A DNA stretch of 64,000 nt from Cellvibrio sp. OA-2007 (GTDB taxonomy: Bacteria; Pseudomonadota; Gammaproteobacteria; Pseudomonadales; Cellvibrionaceae). The stretch spans positions 1-64,000 of the forward strand of contig NZ_BBUL01000091.1 of the NCBI RefSeq assembly GCF_000953825.1, in the 5' to 3' direction. Every line of letters starts with the position of its first letter. The first letter of the stretch is position 1. The position numbers and the translations under genes were made by a program. Below, piece after piece: positions 8,558 through 17,085 of this stretch. Under the pieces are notes generated by a model, which had not been told where the DNA came from, did not search any database, and saw only the letters and a list, made by a program, of their open reading frames with translations.

Positions 8558-10498
8558 ATGTTGTTATCGCGTTTAATGGGATCTGTTAGGTGTTCTCGTC
8601 TTGCCTTGGCGAAAGGATTGTTACTGGTGTTACTCGGCGTTGGTACTACCTTTGCCGTGGCCGAAGGGGGCAATCCGTCCGCTGCCAGTATGGGGCAGGC
8701 GCTTAGTGCCGCAAGCTTGATTGCCCGCGAAATTGAAGTGCAAATGGTTGCTTTACAGCTGGATGTGCTGGAGGGGCGCCGTACACCTGCCTCCTATAAT
8801 TTGACTCAAGCGTTGGTCGATTTTTACGAGCAGCGCCAGTATCGCCCAATATGGGATCAGGCCGGTCGCCTGGAACAGTTGATTGGCGCACTGCAAGAGC
8901 TGGAGGCCGATGGGCTTACACCGGCGGATTATCAGTTCCAGCAATTGCGCCACGCCCTGCCGCTGCTGGGCGATGATTCCCCGGAAGCCGTTCCTATGCG
9001 GGTTGCCGATGAATTGCGTGCAACCAATGCCTATCTGCGGGCGCTCTACCATTTGTATCACGGCAAGGTAGATTCCGCCGGCCTTGCGCCGCAGTGGGAT
9101 TTTGAACTGCAGGATATGGCACCTATTGCGGATGTTACGCGGTTGATTGAGAGCGTAGAGGCTGGCCAAATTGCCCGCTTATTTGAACAAACCCGGCCGC
9201 AGCACCCTACCTATCGCAGCTTTAAAGCGGGTTTACAGCAGTATCGTCAATTGGCTGAACAGGGTGGCTGGCCGTCGCTGCCGGTGGGGGAGACGCTCAA
9301 GCCCTGCATGGTGGATCCATCGGTCGCTATCCTGCGCCAGCGCTTGCGCGTCACCGGTGAGTATGTCGATCCGGGCTTACCGGTTGATGACACTGAGCCA
9401 ACGCCTGCGGAAAAGTGTTTGATCGCGAATGCCGAGGCCAAGGCAAAAGCCCAAGCGGCGTTGTTAGTTGCATCCAGCTCCAGTGCGGCTGCCAGCGCAA
9501 TAGGTGATGAGTCATCACTGGCGGCGGCTAGCGAATCCAGTTCGATCGCTGCAAGCCTTGAGCCTACTGCGTTTGCTGCGGTGTCATCCGCGCAATCTTC
9601 CAGCAAGGCACCGGTTAATCCCGATGAGGTTTTCGATGAATACTTAGTGGAAGCGGTTAAGAAGTTTCAAGCTGAACAATATCTGGAGGTGGATGGCGCA
9701 ATCGGCCCGGCGACCCGCGCCGCGTTAAATATCTCGGTGCAAGCGCGAATCGATCAGATCCGCGTCAACCTTGACCGCGCGCGCTGGCTGTTGCACAGCA
9801 TCCCGCCAGAGATGTTATTGGTCGATGTGGCCGGGTTTAAAGTCACTTATTTTAAAGCGAGCCAGCCCATTTGGCGCTCGCGGGTGCAGGTGGGCATGGC
9901 TTATCGCACTACGCCGATTTTTAAATCGGAGGTCAATTACATCACCCTCAACCCCACCTGGACTGTGCCGCCCACCATACTGCGCAAGGATGTATTGCCC
10001 AAGGTGCGACAAAACCTGAATTACTTGCGCGAGCGCAATATCCGCGTACTGGATAGCAGTGGCAAAGAAGTAGATCCGGCGACTGTCGATTGGCAGAGAC
10101 CCGGCAATATCACCTTGCGGCAGGACGCGGGTGACGACGCGGCGCTGGGTAAGGTGGTGATTCGCTTCCCCAATAGTCATTCTGTTTACCTACACGATAC
10201 ACCGCACCAAAAATTATTTAATAAGAGCCAGCGGGCGTTTAGCTCTGGTTGCATCCGGGTGGAGCGCGTATTGGAATTGGTTGACCTGCTGTTAGCCGAA
10301 ACGCCTGCATGGGATTCTGCGGCGATCAATAAAGCGCTGGCGACAGGCAAAACCCGTAACGTCACGCTGGCCAAGCGTGTGCCCATATTGCTCGCCTACT
10401 GGACAGTGGATGCTTTGGATGAAACTCGCATTGCATTCAAACCGGATATTTATGCCCGGGATGCCAAGGTGCTAGCCGCCTTAAATGAGCGGCGCTAA
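8558..10498 (+). CDS. L,D-transpeptidase of the LdtD/YcbB type
   Basis: This 646-residue protein has an N-terminal hydrophobic export signal (about 15-36), a scaffold domain (about 60-250), a peptidoglycan-binding domain (about 360-395, VDGAIGPATRAALN) and a C-terminal catalytic domain (about 420-600). The catalytic motif is HDTPHQKLFNKSQRAFSSGCIRV with Cys565, the Ser-x-Gly-Cys signature of L,D-transpeptidases. Between scaffold and PG-binding domain is a low-complexity Ala/Ser-rich linker (about 290-352), a style common in Cellvibrio exported proteins. The enzyme makes 3-3 (mDAP-mDAP) cross-links in the periplasm. It is slightly longer than E. coli LdtD (about 615 residues), mainly through the linker. 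The tubulin-like GTPase gene follows after 189 bases. Confidence 0.9.
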   Translation: MLLSRLMGSVRCSRLALAKGLLLVLLGVGTTFAVAEGGNPSAASMGQALSAASLIAREIEVQMVALQLDVLEGRRTPASYNLTQALVDFYEQRQYRPIWDQAGRLEQLIGALQELEADGLTPADYQFQQLRHALPLLGDDSPEAVPMRVADELRATNAYLRALYHLYHGKVDSAGLAPQWDFELQDMAPIADVTRLIESVEAGQIARLFEQTRPQHPTYRSFKAGLQQYRQLAEQGGWPSLPVGETLKPCMVDPSVAILRQRLRVTGEYVDPGLPVDDTEPTPAEKCLIANAEAKAKAQAALLVASSSSAAASAIGDESSLAAASESSSIAASLEPTAFAAVSSAQSSSKAPVNPDEVFDEYLVEAVKKFQAEQYLEVDGAIGPATRAALNISVQARIDQIRVNLDRARWLLHSIPPEMLLVDVAGFKVTYFKASQPIWRSRVQVGMAYRTTPIFKSEVNYITLNPTWTVPPTILRKDVLPKVRQNLNYLRERNIRVLDSSGKEVDPATVDWQRPGNITLRQDAGDDAALGKVVIRFPNSHSVYLHDTPHQKLFNKSQRAFSSGCIRVERVLELVDLLLAETPAWDSAAINKALATGKTRNVTLAKRVPILLAYWTVDALDETRIAFKPDIYARDAKVLAALNERR

Positions 10499-10687
10499 AC
10501 CAGCAAAGGGGTAAAAGAGTAGATTTTGGCGACTTATTGTGTGATTGCGGCATGCAAATTTGTATTTATGCCAAGTCGCGGCTAGCGTTAATAGGAATTT
10601 AGACCATAAGCCAAATTGTTTTTTAGGTTTGGTTTGCAGGAATTGGTTTAAAAAACGCCCAGCGCAGCTCACCAAGGATCTACACCC

Positions 10688-12886
10688 ATGGCCACCAGAA
10701 AAACCACTCGCACCACAGAGCCCACAGACCAAGATGACCTAATCACTCTGGATTCGCCGCCGGATGAGCAAGTCATTAATTTGCTCACACCAGTGCCGAG
10801 CAATGGTTATATGTATTTCACCGAGCGCGATCTCAATAAAATCTTGCATAACTTGGACACGCTGCGCACCAGCGTTTATCCACACACCGCCAATCAGCAG
10901 GATTCCGAGAGTTACAAGCAGCCGCAGTTTCCATCGGTCTGTCTGATCGGTCTGGGGCGCTGCGGTTCCAATATCGCATTGGATGTGGCCTCGCTGGTGT
11001 ATAACGCGCGCAATTTTTATCTCCACGAATTCAATAGTGAAGAAAAAGAAGTGCGTGAGCAGGACAAGCCCATGCGCTGGATTAAACGCAGCCTGCACTT
11101 AAAGGGTAGTCATCAAGTTAAACCGGTATTTTTGATTGAGCCGCTGGTGATGTTGGGCGATTTGGATAAAGACATCGAGGGGCGTATTCGTTTCTCTCAC
11201 AAAGGTGAGCGCTCGGGTTTTCTTAAAGATTACACCAAAATGAAAATCATGGACTTGTCAGAAGTCCATGCCGGTGGTTCGGGTAATGCACCGATTCTCG
11301 GCCAATATCTGGCTAAAATCATTTTAAACAAAGATACTCAGCGGTTTTCCAACCCCGATTGGAAATTCGTGCACTCTTATCTAATTGATTCCTGTGGCAT
11401 TAAAGCCAATCAGTCGCGGTTGTATTTTTATATTTTCAGCGCAGGGGGCGGCACCGGTTCGGGCATGGCGAGCGAGTTTGGTCTTGCGCAGCAATATGCC
11501 TATATGAGCAAAACCTTTGATTCCCGCGCACAACCTGAAAGCGCAGAAAATCACGGCCACTCTTTTGTGTTTGAACCGATCTTCACTAGCGGTATTTGTA
11601 TTCTGCCGAATATTTCTGACCACGGTGTAGAAATGTCGGAAGCTCTGCATATCAACGCCGGGCGTTTACTGTGTAAATACTTGTCAGAGGAGTGGGATTT
11701 CTCGTACAACTTCGACAATGAAGACAGCAGTGAAGCCAGTGTGATGCATCGTATTCGCCCCTGGAATGCGATGATGCTGATCTCCAACGACATCATGCGT
11801 TACGCCGAAGAAACCGACGAAGGTGCAATTCAGCATATCGATGTTAACGCCATGGAGAAGTACGCCAACCAGTATATCTCCCAGCAGATTTTTAATATTC
11901 TCACCGCACAAGCGGTTACCACTGACTACGACGAAAATTATTTCCGTCGCGCCGGTATCGATATAGGCGAAACTATTCGCCTCGATGCCAACGACTTGTT
12001 TATGAGCCTCGCAGGCCCTGTGGCCGTTGCCTATGCCGAATCGGTTATTCCCAGCAGTTTGCCGCAAGGGGTGGATAAGCTGCGCGGGATAGACACCAAA
12101 AAAATTGGTGAGCTGAACATTGATGATTTGTTTTATCGCTCGATAGATTTGCCACACTTTAATAAAATAACCCAGGCGATTGAAGGTATTAGTTTGCTGC
12201 CAATTGAGTCGGCGCGCTACCGCGAATCGCTGGCAAACTATTTGCAAAAAGGCTACGACGCCAATGAATTAAAAGATCTGCATTTCTTTAAGAATTGTTC
12301 ATCGGTTGTGTCGATTATTTCGCTGCCAAAAGATTACAAACTAAGCTACATGGACTTGAATAAACTCAAGTCTCATTTGAATGCATTGTTCCCCAATACT
12401 ACGCTGAAGCGCTACGCTCTGGTGATCGGCGCCTCGGCTAATATCTCGCTGACCACGCTGATTGTAAAAAGCCCCTGTTTGAGCGATGACTTTCTTACCT
12501 TGATTGTCGCCTTTATCAAGCGCTGTTTTGCCAAAGACCCCTACCGCTTTGATGAGCAGTTAGATGCTGCTATGTTGGATTTTATTCGCGCTGAAGAGTT
12601 CGACGAAAAGCTAGTAGATAAAATGCTCAACGAGTATGAGAACCCGGCAAAAATTCTCGATACTAACTGGTATGCGATTAAACCCATGTACGAGAAAAAG
12701 TACCGCGAGTTAATCAATGATGCCGACAAGTTTTGCTCGATCAACGATATTCGCCTGTCGCGCGACAGCGTGAAAAAAGCGATCAAATACCTGCGTGAAA
12801 TTTATCGCCATAAAATTAGTAAAACACGTATCGTGTCTCTTAATTCAAGCCCGGAAACTGACAAGTCTAAAACCCGGTTGCAATAA
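10688..12886 (+). CDS. FtsZ/tubulin-superfamily GTPase, not FtsZ
   Basis: This 732-residue cytoplasmic protein carries the diagnostic nucleotide-binding features of the FtsZ/tubulin fold. There is a T1-type glycine loop (LIGLGRCGSN, residues 87-95), the tubulin signature SAGGGTGSGMASE (251-263), a base-contact-type ISNDIM (365-370), and a T7-like RLDANDLFMSLAG (431-443) that lines up with the catalytic NxDxxD loop of FtsZ and keeps both acidic residues (Asp433, Asp436). It has an 80-residue N-terminal extension and more than 200 residues after the core, which make it about twice the size of FtsZ. It lacks a recognisable FtsZ C-terminal tail peptide. The dcw cluster is not nearby. It probably belongs to the poorly characterised bacterial tubulin-like families described beside FtsZ. 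Whether it polymerises and what it remodels are unknown. A terminator follows it, so it ends its transcript. Confidence 0.85.
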   Translation: MATRKTTRTTEPTDQDDLITLDSPPDEQVINLLTPVPSNGYMYFTERDLNKILHNLDTLRTSVYPHTANQQDSESYKQPQFPSVCLIGLGRCGSNIALDVASLVYNARNFYLHEFNSEEKEVREQDKPMRWIKRSLHLKGSHQVKPVFLIEPLVMLGDLDKDIEGRIRFSHKGERSGFLKDYTKMKIMDLSEVHAGGSGNAPILGQYLAKIILNKDTQRFSNPDWKFVHSYLIDSCGIKANQSRLYFYIFSAGGGTGSGMASEFGLAQQYAYMSKTFDSRAQPESAENHGHSFVFEPIFTSGICILPNISDHGVEMSEALHINAGRLLCKYLSEEWDFSYNFDNEDSSEASVMHRIRPWNAMMLISNDIMRYAEETDEGAIQHIDVNAMEKYANQYISQQIFNILTAQAVTTDYDENYFRRAGIDIGETIRLDANDLFMSLAGPVAVAYAESVIPSSLPQGVDKLRGIDTKKIGELNIDDLFYRSIDLPHFNKITQAIEGISLLPIESARYRESLANYLQKGYDANELKDLHFFKNCSSVVSIISLPKDYKLSYMDLNKLKSHLNALFPNTTLKRYALVIGASANISLTTLIVKSPCLSDDFLTLIVAFIKRCFAKDPYRFDEQLDAAMLDFIRAEEFDEKLVDKMLNEYENPAKILDTNWYAIKPMYEKKYRELINDADKFCSINDIRLSRDSVKKAIKYLREIYRHKISKTRIVSLNSSPETDKSKTRLQ

Positions 12887-12905
12887 TGCGGTTAGCTTGG
12901 TAGTG

Positions 12906-12936
12906 AAAACGGAGAGTTTAGGCTCTCCGTTTTTTT
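12906..12936 (+). terminator. Rho-independent terminator after the tubulin-like gene
   Basis: AACGGAGAG, a six-base loop and CTCTCCGTT are followed by a run of T. It lies 20 bases after the stop codon and may also serve the converging GyrI-like gene. Confidence 0.85.
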
Positions 12937-12938
12937 AA

Positions 12939-13469
12939 TTAAATTAGTCGATTAGGAATAACGGGTAGCCATATTTCAATATCTCCCTCGCCAGTGATTG
13001 GGTCAAATTGTTCGCCATAGCGCTCAAAAAAATGCAGCGCATTTTCTCTCGGTGCCTGATGTAGATAAGCTGATCGTGGCAGCCACTGGTCAAAAATAGC
13101 CTCAACAGTCTTGCAAATAAACTGTACCGAACCTACATGGTTAAACACCGCGTAGGTTTGCGAGGGAATAATAAATGGACTGAATTTATCTGGTAGCCCA
13201 GTGAAATCCCACACGGAGCAGCCGGCCATATAATAGTACTCATGATCGTTAAGCCGAATGCACAAACCATAATCGGCAGCGCCAACACGCTGTGGAATGT
13301 CATCCCAACAGGCGATTAGTTCCTGCCAAAGTTGCGGGATTTTTTGCGCGGCATTTGCATCGAGTGGCTCGCGTAAACCGGCAATCAATAATGGGCCTGC
13401 TGTTACAAAACGCGGTGACAAAATGGCGCTGGCATCGGGTTCAAGCAAAGTGCTGTTGGAATCGTTCAT
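12939..13469 (-). CDS. GyrI-like / AraC effector-binding-domain protein
   Basis: The protein is 176 residues from the start chosen here, the ATG at 13467-13469 (MNDSNSTLL). An upstream in-frame ATG at 13559 would overlap the YCII gene by about 120 bases and adds a stretch without family likeness, so I reject it. The body shows the effector-binding (GyrI-like) pattern: ILSPRFVTAGPLLIAGLREP, IPQLWQELIACWDDIP, YGLCI, YYYMAGCSV, YAVFNHVG, and a C-terminal FERYGEQFDPITGEGDIEIWLPV. Such stand-alone domains bind small hydrophobic ligands. It overlaps the end of the YCII/DGPF gene by about 29 bases and is probably the last gene of the DUF1428-YCII-GyrI operon. Confidence 0.8.
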   Translation of the reverse strand: MNDSNSTLLEPDASAILSPRFVTAGPLLIAGLREPLDANAAQKIPQLWQELIACWDDIPQRVGAADYGLCIRLNDHEYYYMAGCSVWDFTGLPDKFSPFIIPSQTYAVFNHVGSVQFICKTVEAIFDQWLPRSAYLHQAPRENALHFFERYGEQFDPITGEGDIEIWLPVIPNRLI

Positions 13470-13827
13470 CTTTTTCAGGGTCCAATTCGCGGATGGGTCG
13501 AATCTCAATTGTGCCAAAACGCGCGGGTGGAATTTTACTCGCGAGTTGAATGGCTTCATTTAAATCCCGTGCGTCCAACATGTAGTAACCGGCCAATTGC
13601 TCTTTGGTTTCGGCAAACGGGCCATCGGTAATCAGCGGCTTGCCCTCGCGAATACGTAAGCTGGTCGCGGTTGCTGAAGGGTGCAGCGCATTGCCGCCAA
13701 TCATTTTTCCGCTCGCACGCAATCCTTCACCGCAGGCCACACACTCATGATTCAGCGCTTGCCATTCGCTGGAAGTCATACTGTTAATAATGTTTTCATC
13801 GTAAAAAACCAAACAGAGATATTTCAT
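13441..13827 (-). CDS. YCII-related (DGPF-domain) protein
   Basis: This 128-residue soluble protein has the typical start MKYLCLVFYDE and the central motif TDGPFAETKEQLAGYYML, which names the DGPF family, followed by EAIQLASKIP and GTIEIRPIREL. DGPF proteins are the characteristic partners of ECF42-type sigma factors; an ECF42-type sigma gene is present about 7.4 kb away at 21263-22504. The biochemical role of the family is not known. It is translated between the DUF1428 gene (79-base gap upstream) and the GyrI-like gene (overlapping downstream). Confidence 0.85.
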   Translation of the reverse strand: MKYLCLVFYDENIINSMTSSEWQALNHECVACGEGLRASGKMIGGNALHPSATATSLRIREGKPLITDGPFAETKEQLAGYYMLDARDLNEAIQLASKIPPARFGTIEIRPIRELDPEKDERFQQHFA

Positions 13828-13906
13828 AAAAATTCCTGTGCAAATTATTATTTAAGGCGGATGTCAAATATCCCCCTTAAAAATTGTAGCTTGTGACGGC
13901 GATTAA

Positions 13907-14272
13907 CTATTCGTAGCGCACAAGTTCTTTAAAACCGCCATAGGCCATGCGTTTGAAATCGAATGGTGGATTGTCTTTGTTGCACATATCGGCCAAGCGC
14001 GGGTCAGCCATCACCAGAGCATTAATGCGGTCGCGCTCTTCTCTCGAAGGGTAAACAATCCAAGCGAGCACCACGGTTTCATTGTCTTTACAGTCTGCCA
14101 TAGTGCGAAAAGAGGTCATATCCTGAATGTCCAAATCATCGCCCACGCATTCCCAATAGGCGATAGCACCGTGTTCTTTCCAAACTGAACCGGATAAATC
14201 AGCCATTTTCTGATATTCCGGCAATTTTTCTGGAGTGATAGGTAATAAAAAACCATCGATGTAATGAGTCAT
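13907..14272 (-). CDS. DUF1428 family protein
   Basis: The protein is 121 residues from the ATG at 14270-14272, which has a strong AAGGAGA ribosome site seven bases upstream; the in-frame ATG at 14323 has no such site. The sequence MTHYIDGFLLPITPEKLPEYQKMA, the central WECVGDDLDIQDMTSF and the end FDFKRMAYGGFKELV match DUF1428, a small dimeric alpha/beta-barrel family of unknown function with dehydrogenase-associated members. It is the first gene of a minus-strand set with YCII and GyrI genes. A promoter that matches the published ECF42 consensus lies just upstream (14330-14356). Confidence 0.85.
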   Translation of the reverse strand: MTHYIDGFLLPITPEKLPEYQKMADLSGSVWKEHGAIAYWECVGDDLDIQDMTSFRTMADCKDNETVVLAWIVYPSREERDRINALVMADPRLADMCNKDNPPFDFKRMAYGGFKELVRYE

Positions 14273-14329
14273 AACAGTCTCCTTATTTACGAGGATAGAT
14301 TTTAACGGGCAAGTTGTTTTCACAATCTA

Positions 14330-14356
14330 GTCGAACGGGGAGAGGGGAAATCGACA
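14330..14356 (-). promoter_or_regulatory. Candidate ECF42-type sigma promoter
   Basis: On the minus strand TGTCGA (14356-14351) is followed after exactly 17 bases by CGAC (14333-14330). TGTCGA in the -35 region with CGA/TC in the -10 region is the motif I recall for ECF42 group promoters. It sits about 58 bases upstream of the DUF1428 start codon, so the predicted leader is about 50 bases. It would drive DUF1428, YCII and GyrI together. No second TGTCGA-N17-CGAC was seen upstream of the sigma gene itself. Confidence 0.6.
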
Positions 14357-14467
14357 TGCCGATAAAATTATACTTTCATTTTCTTGGGTGCTCGCTAAAA
14401 CTACTTTATAGTCAGTCACTTAGTTGCTATAGCGCCAAATAGTTGTAACCGGATAAAAGGTCGAACC

Positions 14468-16270
14468 ATGGAACATCACGAAACACTGCTGCACGCGATT
14501 TATTATTTACTGGCGGCTACCATCGCCGTGCCGCTGTTTCGGCGCTTGGGGTTGGGGGCGATTTTGGGGTATCTGGTGGCGGGGGCAATTATTGGGCCCT
14601 ACGAGCTGGGGCTGATTTATCAACCGGAAGCGGCATTTCAATTTTCTGAATTGGGTGTGGTGTTATTGCTGTTTGTAATTGGTTTGGAATTAAACCCGCA
14701 GCAATTGTGGAAAATGCGTTTTGATGTGGGGCTGCTCGGCGGCGCCCAAATGTTATTAACCGCCGCGATGATTAGCGGGCTGCTCGCGTTATTGGTCGAA
14801 TTAACCTGGCAGCAGGGTTTTATGATTGGCCTTGCGCTTGCACTTTCATCTACTGCGTTTGCAGTGCCATTAATGGAAGAGCACAAGGTGATGGGCTCGC
14901 GTATTGGGCGCAAAGGTTTTTCAATTCTTTTACTGCAAGATCTTGCGGTCATTCCTATTTTATTACTGTTGGCCACTTGGTCGCCCTCGGCGAATGCTGC
15001 GCACCCGGTGCCTTGGTGGGTGGGGCTGTGCACTGTGGCATTTTTGTTGTTAGCTGGTGCGCGAATTTTTAATCCGCTTTTACAAATTGTGGCCAAATAT
15101 GGCAGCCGTGAAATTCTTACTGCAGCCGGTTTATTAATTGTGTTGAGTGTTGCCTACTTAATGCAAATGGTGGGTTACTCCATGAGTATGGGTGCATTTT
15201 TAGCCGGCATGCTGTTGGCGCAATCCAGCTTTCGCCATCAGTTGGCGGCGGATATTGAACCCTTCAAAGGCTTGTTGCTCGGTCTATTTTTTATCGCCGT
15301 GGGCATGTCATTAAATTTACGTTTATTGTTTGCCGAGCCGCTGTTAATTGTCGCGCTGGCATTGGTATTAATGTTGATAAAAATAGCCGTAATTGCGTTG
15401 ATATTGCGCTTGCGCCAGCATCCGATAAAAGACGGTATGTTAGTGGGAATTATGTTGGCGCAGGGTGGTGAATTTGCGTTTGTGGTGATGGCGACTGCCG
15501 GGCAATCGCACTTTATTCCCGATGATATTGCCAGTTATGTGGTGTTGGTGGTGGGTATTTCTATGGCGCTGACCAGCCCATTGGTGATGTTGCATGAGCA
15601 GATTACCCATAAGCGCTCGCTCAAGAAAAAAGCGCGCGCAGAAGCAACCCAAATCGCCAATGCACTCAAGGAGCTGGAGCAGCCAGAAGCTCAAAAGGCG
15701 GAAGTAATCATTGCGGGTTTCGGGCGCTTTGGCCAAATTATTGGCCGTATTCTTACCGCTGGTGATATCCCCTTTAACGCCTTGGATAAAAATCCTGATC
15801 ATATCGAATTTCTAAAAAATTACGGCGTACAAAGTTATTACGGCGATGCGACTCGCCTTGAATTATTAGAGGCAGCGGGCATTCGCGATGCCAAAGTGTT
15901 GGTGATTGCCTTGATTAATATAGAAGCCTCACTCGCCATTACCAAGTTAGTTAAAATGCACTTTCCGCACATTACCCTGATTGTGCGTGCCCGCGACCGC
16001 GCCCACGCCTATCAATTGGCCGAGTTAGGAGTAGAGAATCCGATTCGCGAGATTTACGAATCCAGTCTTAGTGCTGCTGCGCGGGCGCTCATCGAAGTGG
16101 GTTATACCGAGGGGCAATCCCAGCATGCTATTGATATATTCCGCGAACACGATATGGGTTTGCTGCACGCCGCGATTGCGATGAGTAAAAATCCGGAAGA
16201 GTTAGCAGTTATGGTGAAACAAAGCCGTAAAGAATTACAGGATCTGTTCAGTAAGGATGTGCAGTTGTAA
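14468..16270 (+). CDS. KefB/KefC-type monovalent cation:proton antiporter
   Basis: This 600-residue protein has a membrane domain of about 12 helices (residues 5-380) of the CPA2 type, including LGAILGYLVAGAIIGP, FSELGVVLLLFVIGLEL, GLALALSSTAFAVPLM and MLAQGGEFAFVV. A cytoplasmic RCK/TrkA-N domain follows (about 412-530) with the Rossmann loop GFGRFGQIIGR and YYGDATRLELLEAAG. These proteins exchange K+ for H+ in the inner membrane and, in the Kef branch, are gated by glutathione adducts as protection against electrophiles. No KefF/KefG quinone-oxidoreductase partner gene is adjacent. It probably forms its own unit, divergent from the DUF1428 operon. Confidence 0.9.
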   Translation: MEHHETLLHAIYYLLAATIAVPLFRRLGLGAILGYLVAGAIIGPYELGLIYQPEAAFQFSELGVVLLLFVIGLELNPQQLWKMRFDVGLLGGAQMLLTAAMISGLLALLVELTWQQGFMIGLALALSSTAFAVPLMEEHKVMGSRIGRKGFSILLLQDLAVIPILLLLATWSPSANAAHPVPWWVGLCTVAFLLLAGARIFNPLLQIVAKYGSREILTAAGLLIVLSVAYLMQMVGYSMSMGAFLAGMLLAQSSFRHQLAADIEPFKGLLLGLFFIAVGMSLNLRLLFAEPLLIVALALVLMLIKIAVIALILRLRQHPIKDGMLVGIMLAQGGEFAFVVMATAGQSHFIPDDIASYVVLVVGISMALTSPLVMLHEQITHKRSLKKKARAEATQIANALKELEQPEAQKAEVIIAGFGRFGQIIGRILTAGDIPFNALDKNPDHIEFLKNYGVQSYYGDATRLELLEAAGIRDAKVLVIALINIEASLAITKLVKMHFPHITLIVRARDRAHAYQLAELGVENPIREIYESSLSAAARALIEVGYTEGQSQHAIDIFREHDMGLLHAAIAMSKNPEELAVMVKQSRKELQDLFSKDVQL

Positions 16271-16356
16271 TTTCAGATTGTATTTATCGGCATGGATTAG
16301 CGGGCATTTAAGGGAGAGCTAAGTTTTCTATTTTAAGATCATCGCTTTCATTATTG

Positions 16357-17085
16357 ATGATCTCTTCTATGCCACTCTTTCGCAACAAACTGCTAGTCAC
16401 GCATCTTCTTTATCCCTTGGCGGCATTGGCGATCGCCTCGATTATCATTGTTGTGGGGGATGTGGATCGTCGCTTGGCAGATTTTTTTTACTCTATTCAG
16501 GGCAATAGCTGGGCGATAAAAAATGCTTGGCTGGCTGAAACTTTTTTTCATAAGGGTGGTCGCGCGCTCTCACTATTGCTTGCTTTAATCTTGTTGTCTC
16601 TCGTTATCGCCTCGCACTTCAATCGTTTTTTGCGCCCCCATCAAAAACCCTTGCTCTATTTATTGTTGGCGGCTGCGGGCGGAAGTTTGTTAATCAGTGC
16701 TTTGAAGTCGCTACTTGCAGTGTCATGCCCTTGGGAATTTTCGCGCTATGGTGGCGATCTTCTTTATAGCAATGTGATCGATCAGTTGTTGTTGCGCAAT
16801 GGTGAGGGCTGTTTTCCCGCCGGGCATGCGAGTGCGGGATACGCCTGGATTGCCGCTTATTTTTTTGGTTTACATTATCAATCGCCTTTACGCCGCTTTG
16901 GCTTGATCCTGCCATTGTTGGTGGGTTTTATCTTTGGTCTGGCGCAACAATTGCGCGGCGCACATTTTCTCTCACACGATCTCTGGGCGCTGGCAATCTG
17001 TTGGTTCTACTCACTCTTGCTCTATCTTATTTTTTTCAAGGCATCCGCGAAAACTAAAATTGAGGAGGCCTTGATATGTCTATAA
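16357..17085 (+). CDS. PAP2-family membrane phosphatase
   Basis: This protein of about 242 residues has five to six membrane helices and the three PAP2 phosphatase motifs: KSLLAVSCPW (a KxxxxxxRP-type motif with Cys in place of Arg), PAGHASAG, and RGAHFLSHDLWA. This resembles lipid A / undecaprenyl-pyrophosphate phosphatases of the LpxT/PgpB kind. A TTG at 16354 and ATG codons at 16357 and 16369 are all possible starts. An 8-base inverted repeat (AGATCATC at 16336, GATGATCT at 16356) covers the 16357 start, so translation may be affected by a hairpin or the 16369 ATG may be the real one. The eptA gene overlaps its last 10 bases, which shows co-translation and points to envelope lipid modification. 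Confidence 0.85.
   Translation: MISSMPLFRNKLLVTHLLYPLAALAIASIIIVVGDVDRRLADFFYSIQGNSWAIKNAWLAETFFHKGGRALSLLLALILLSLVIASHFNRFLRPHQKPLLYLLLAAAGGSLLISALKSLLAVSCPWEFSRYGGDLLYSNVIDQLLLRNGEGCFPAGHASAGYAWIAAYFFGLHYQSPLRRFGLILPLLVGFIFGLAQQLRGAHFLSHDLWALAICWFYSLLLYLIFFKASAKTKIEEALICL

Noticed and set aside
10688-12886. FtsZ itself
   Set aside because: The core motifs are shared, but size, N-terminal extension, missing C-terminal tail peptide and missing dcw neighbours exclude orthology to FtsZ.
13470-13559. Longer N-terminus of the GyrI-like protein
   Set aside because: It would overlap the YCII gene by about 120 bases, and the added residues show no family resemblance; the ATG at 13469 gives a normal domain start.
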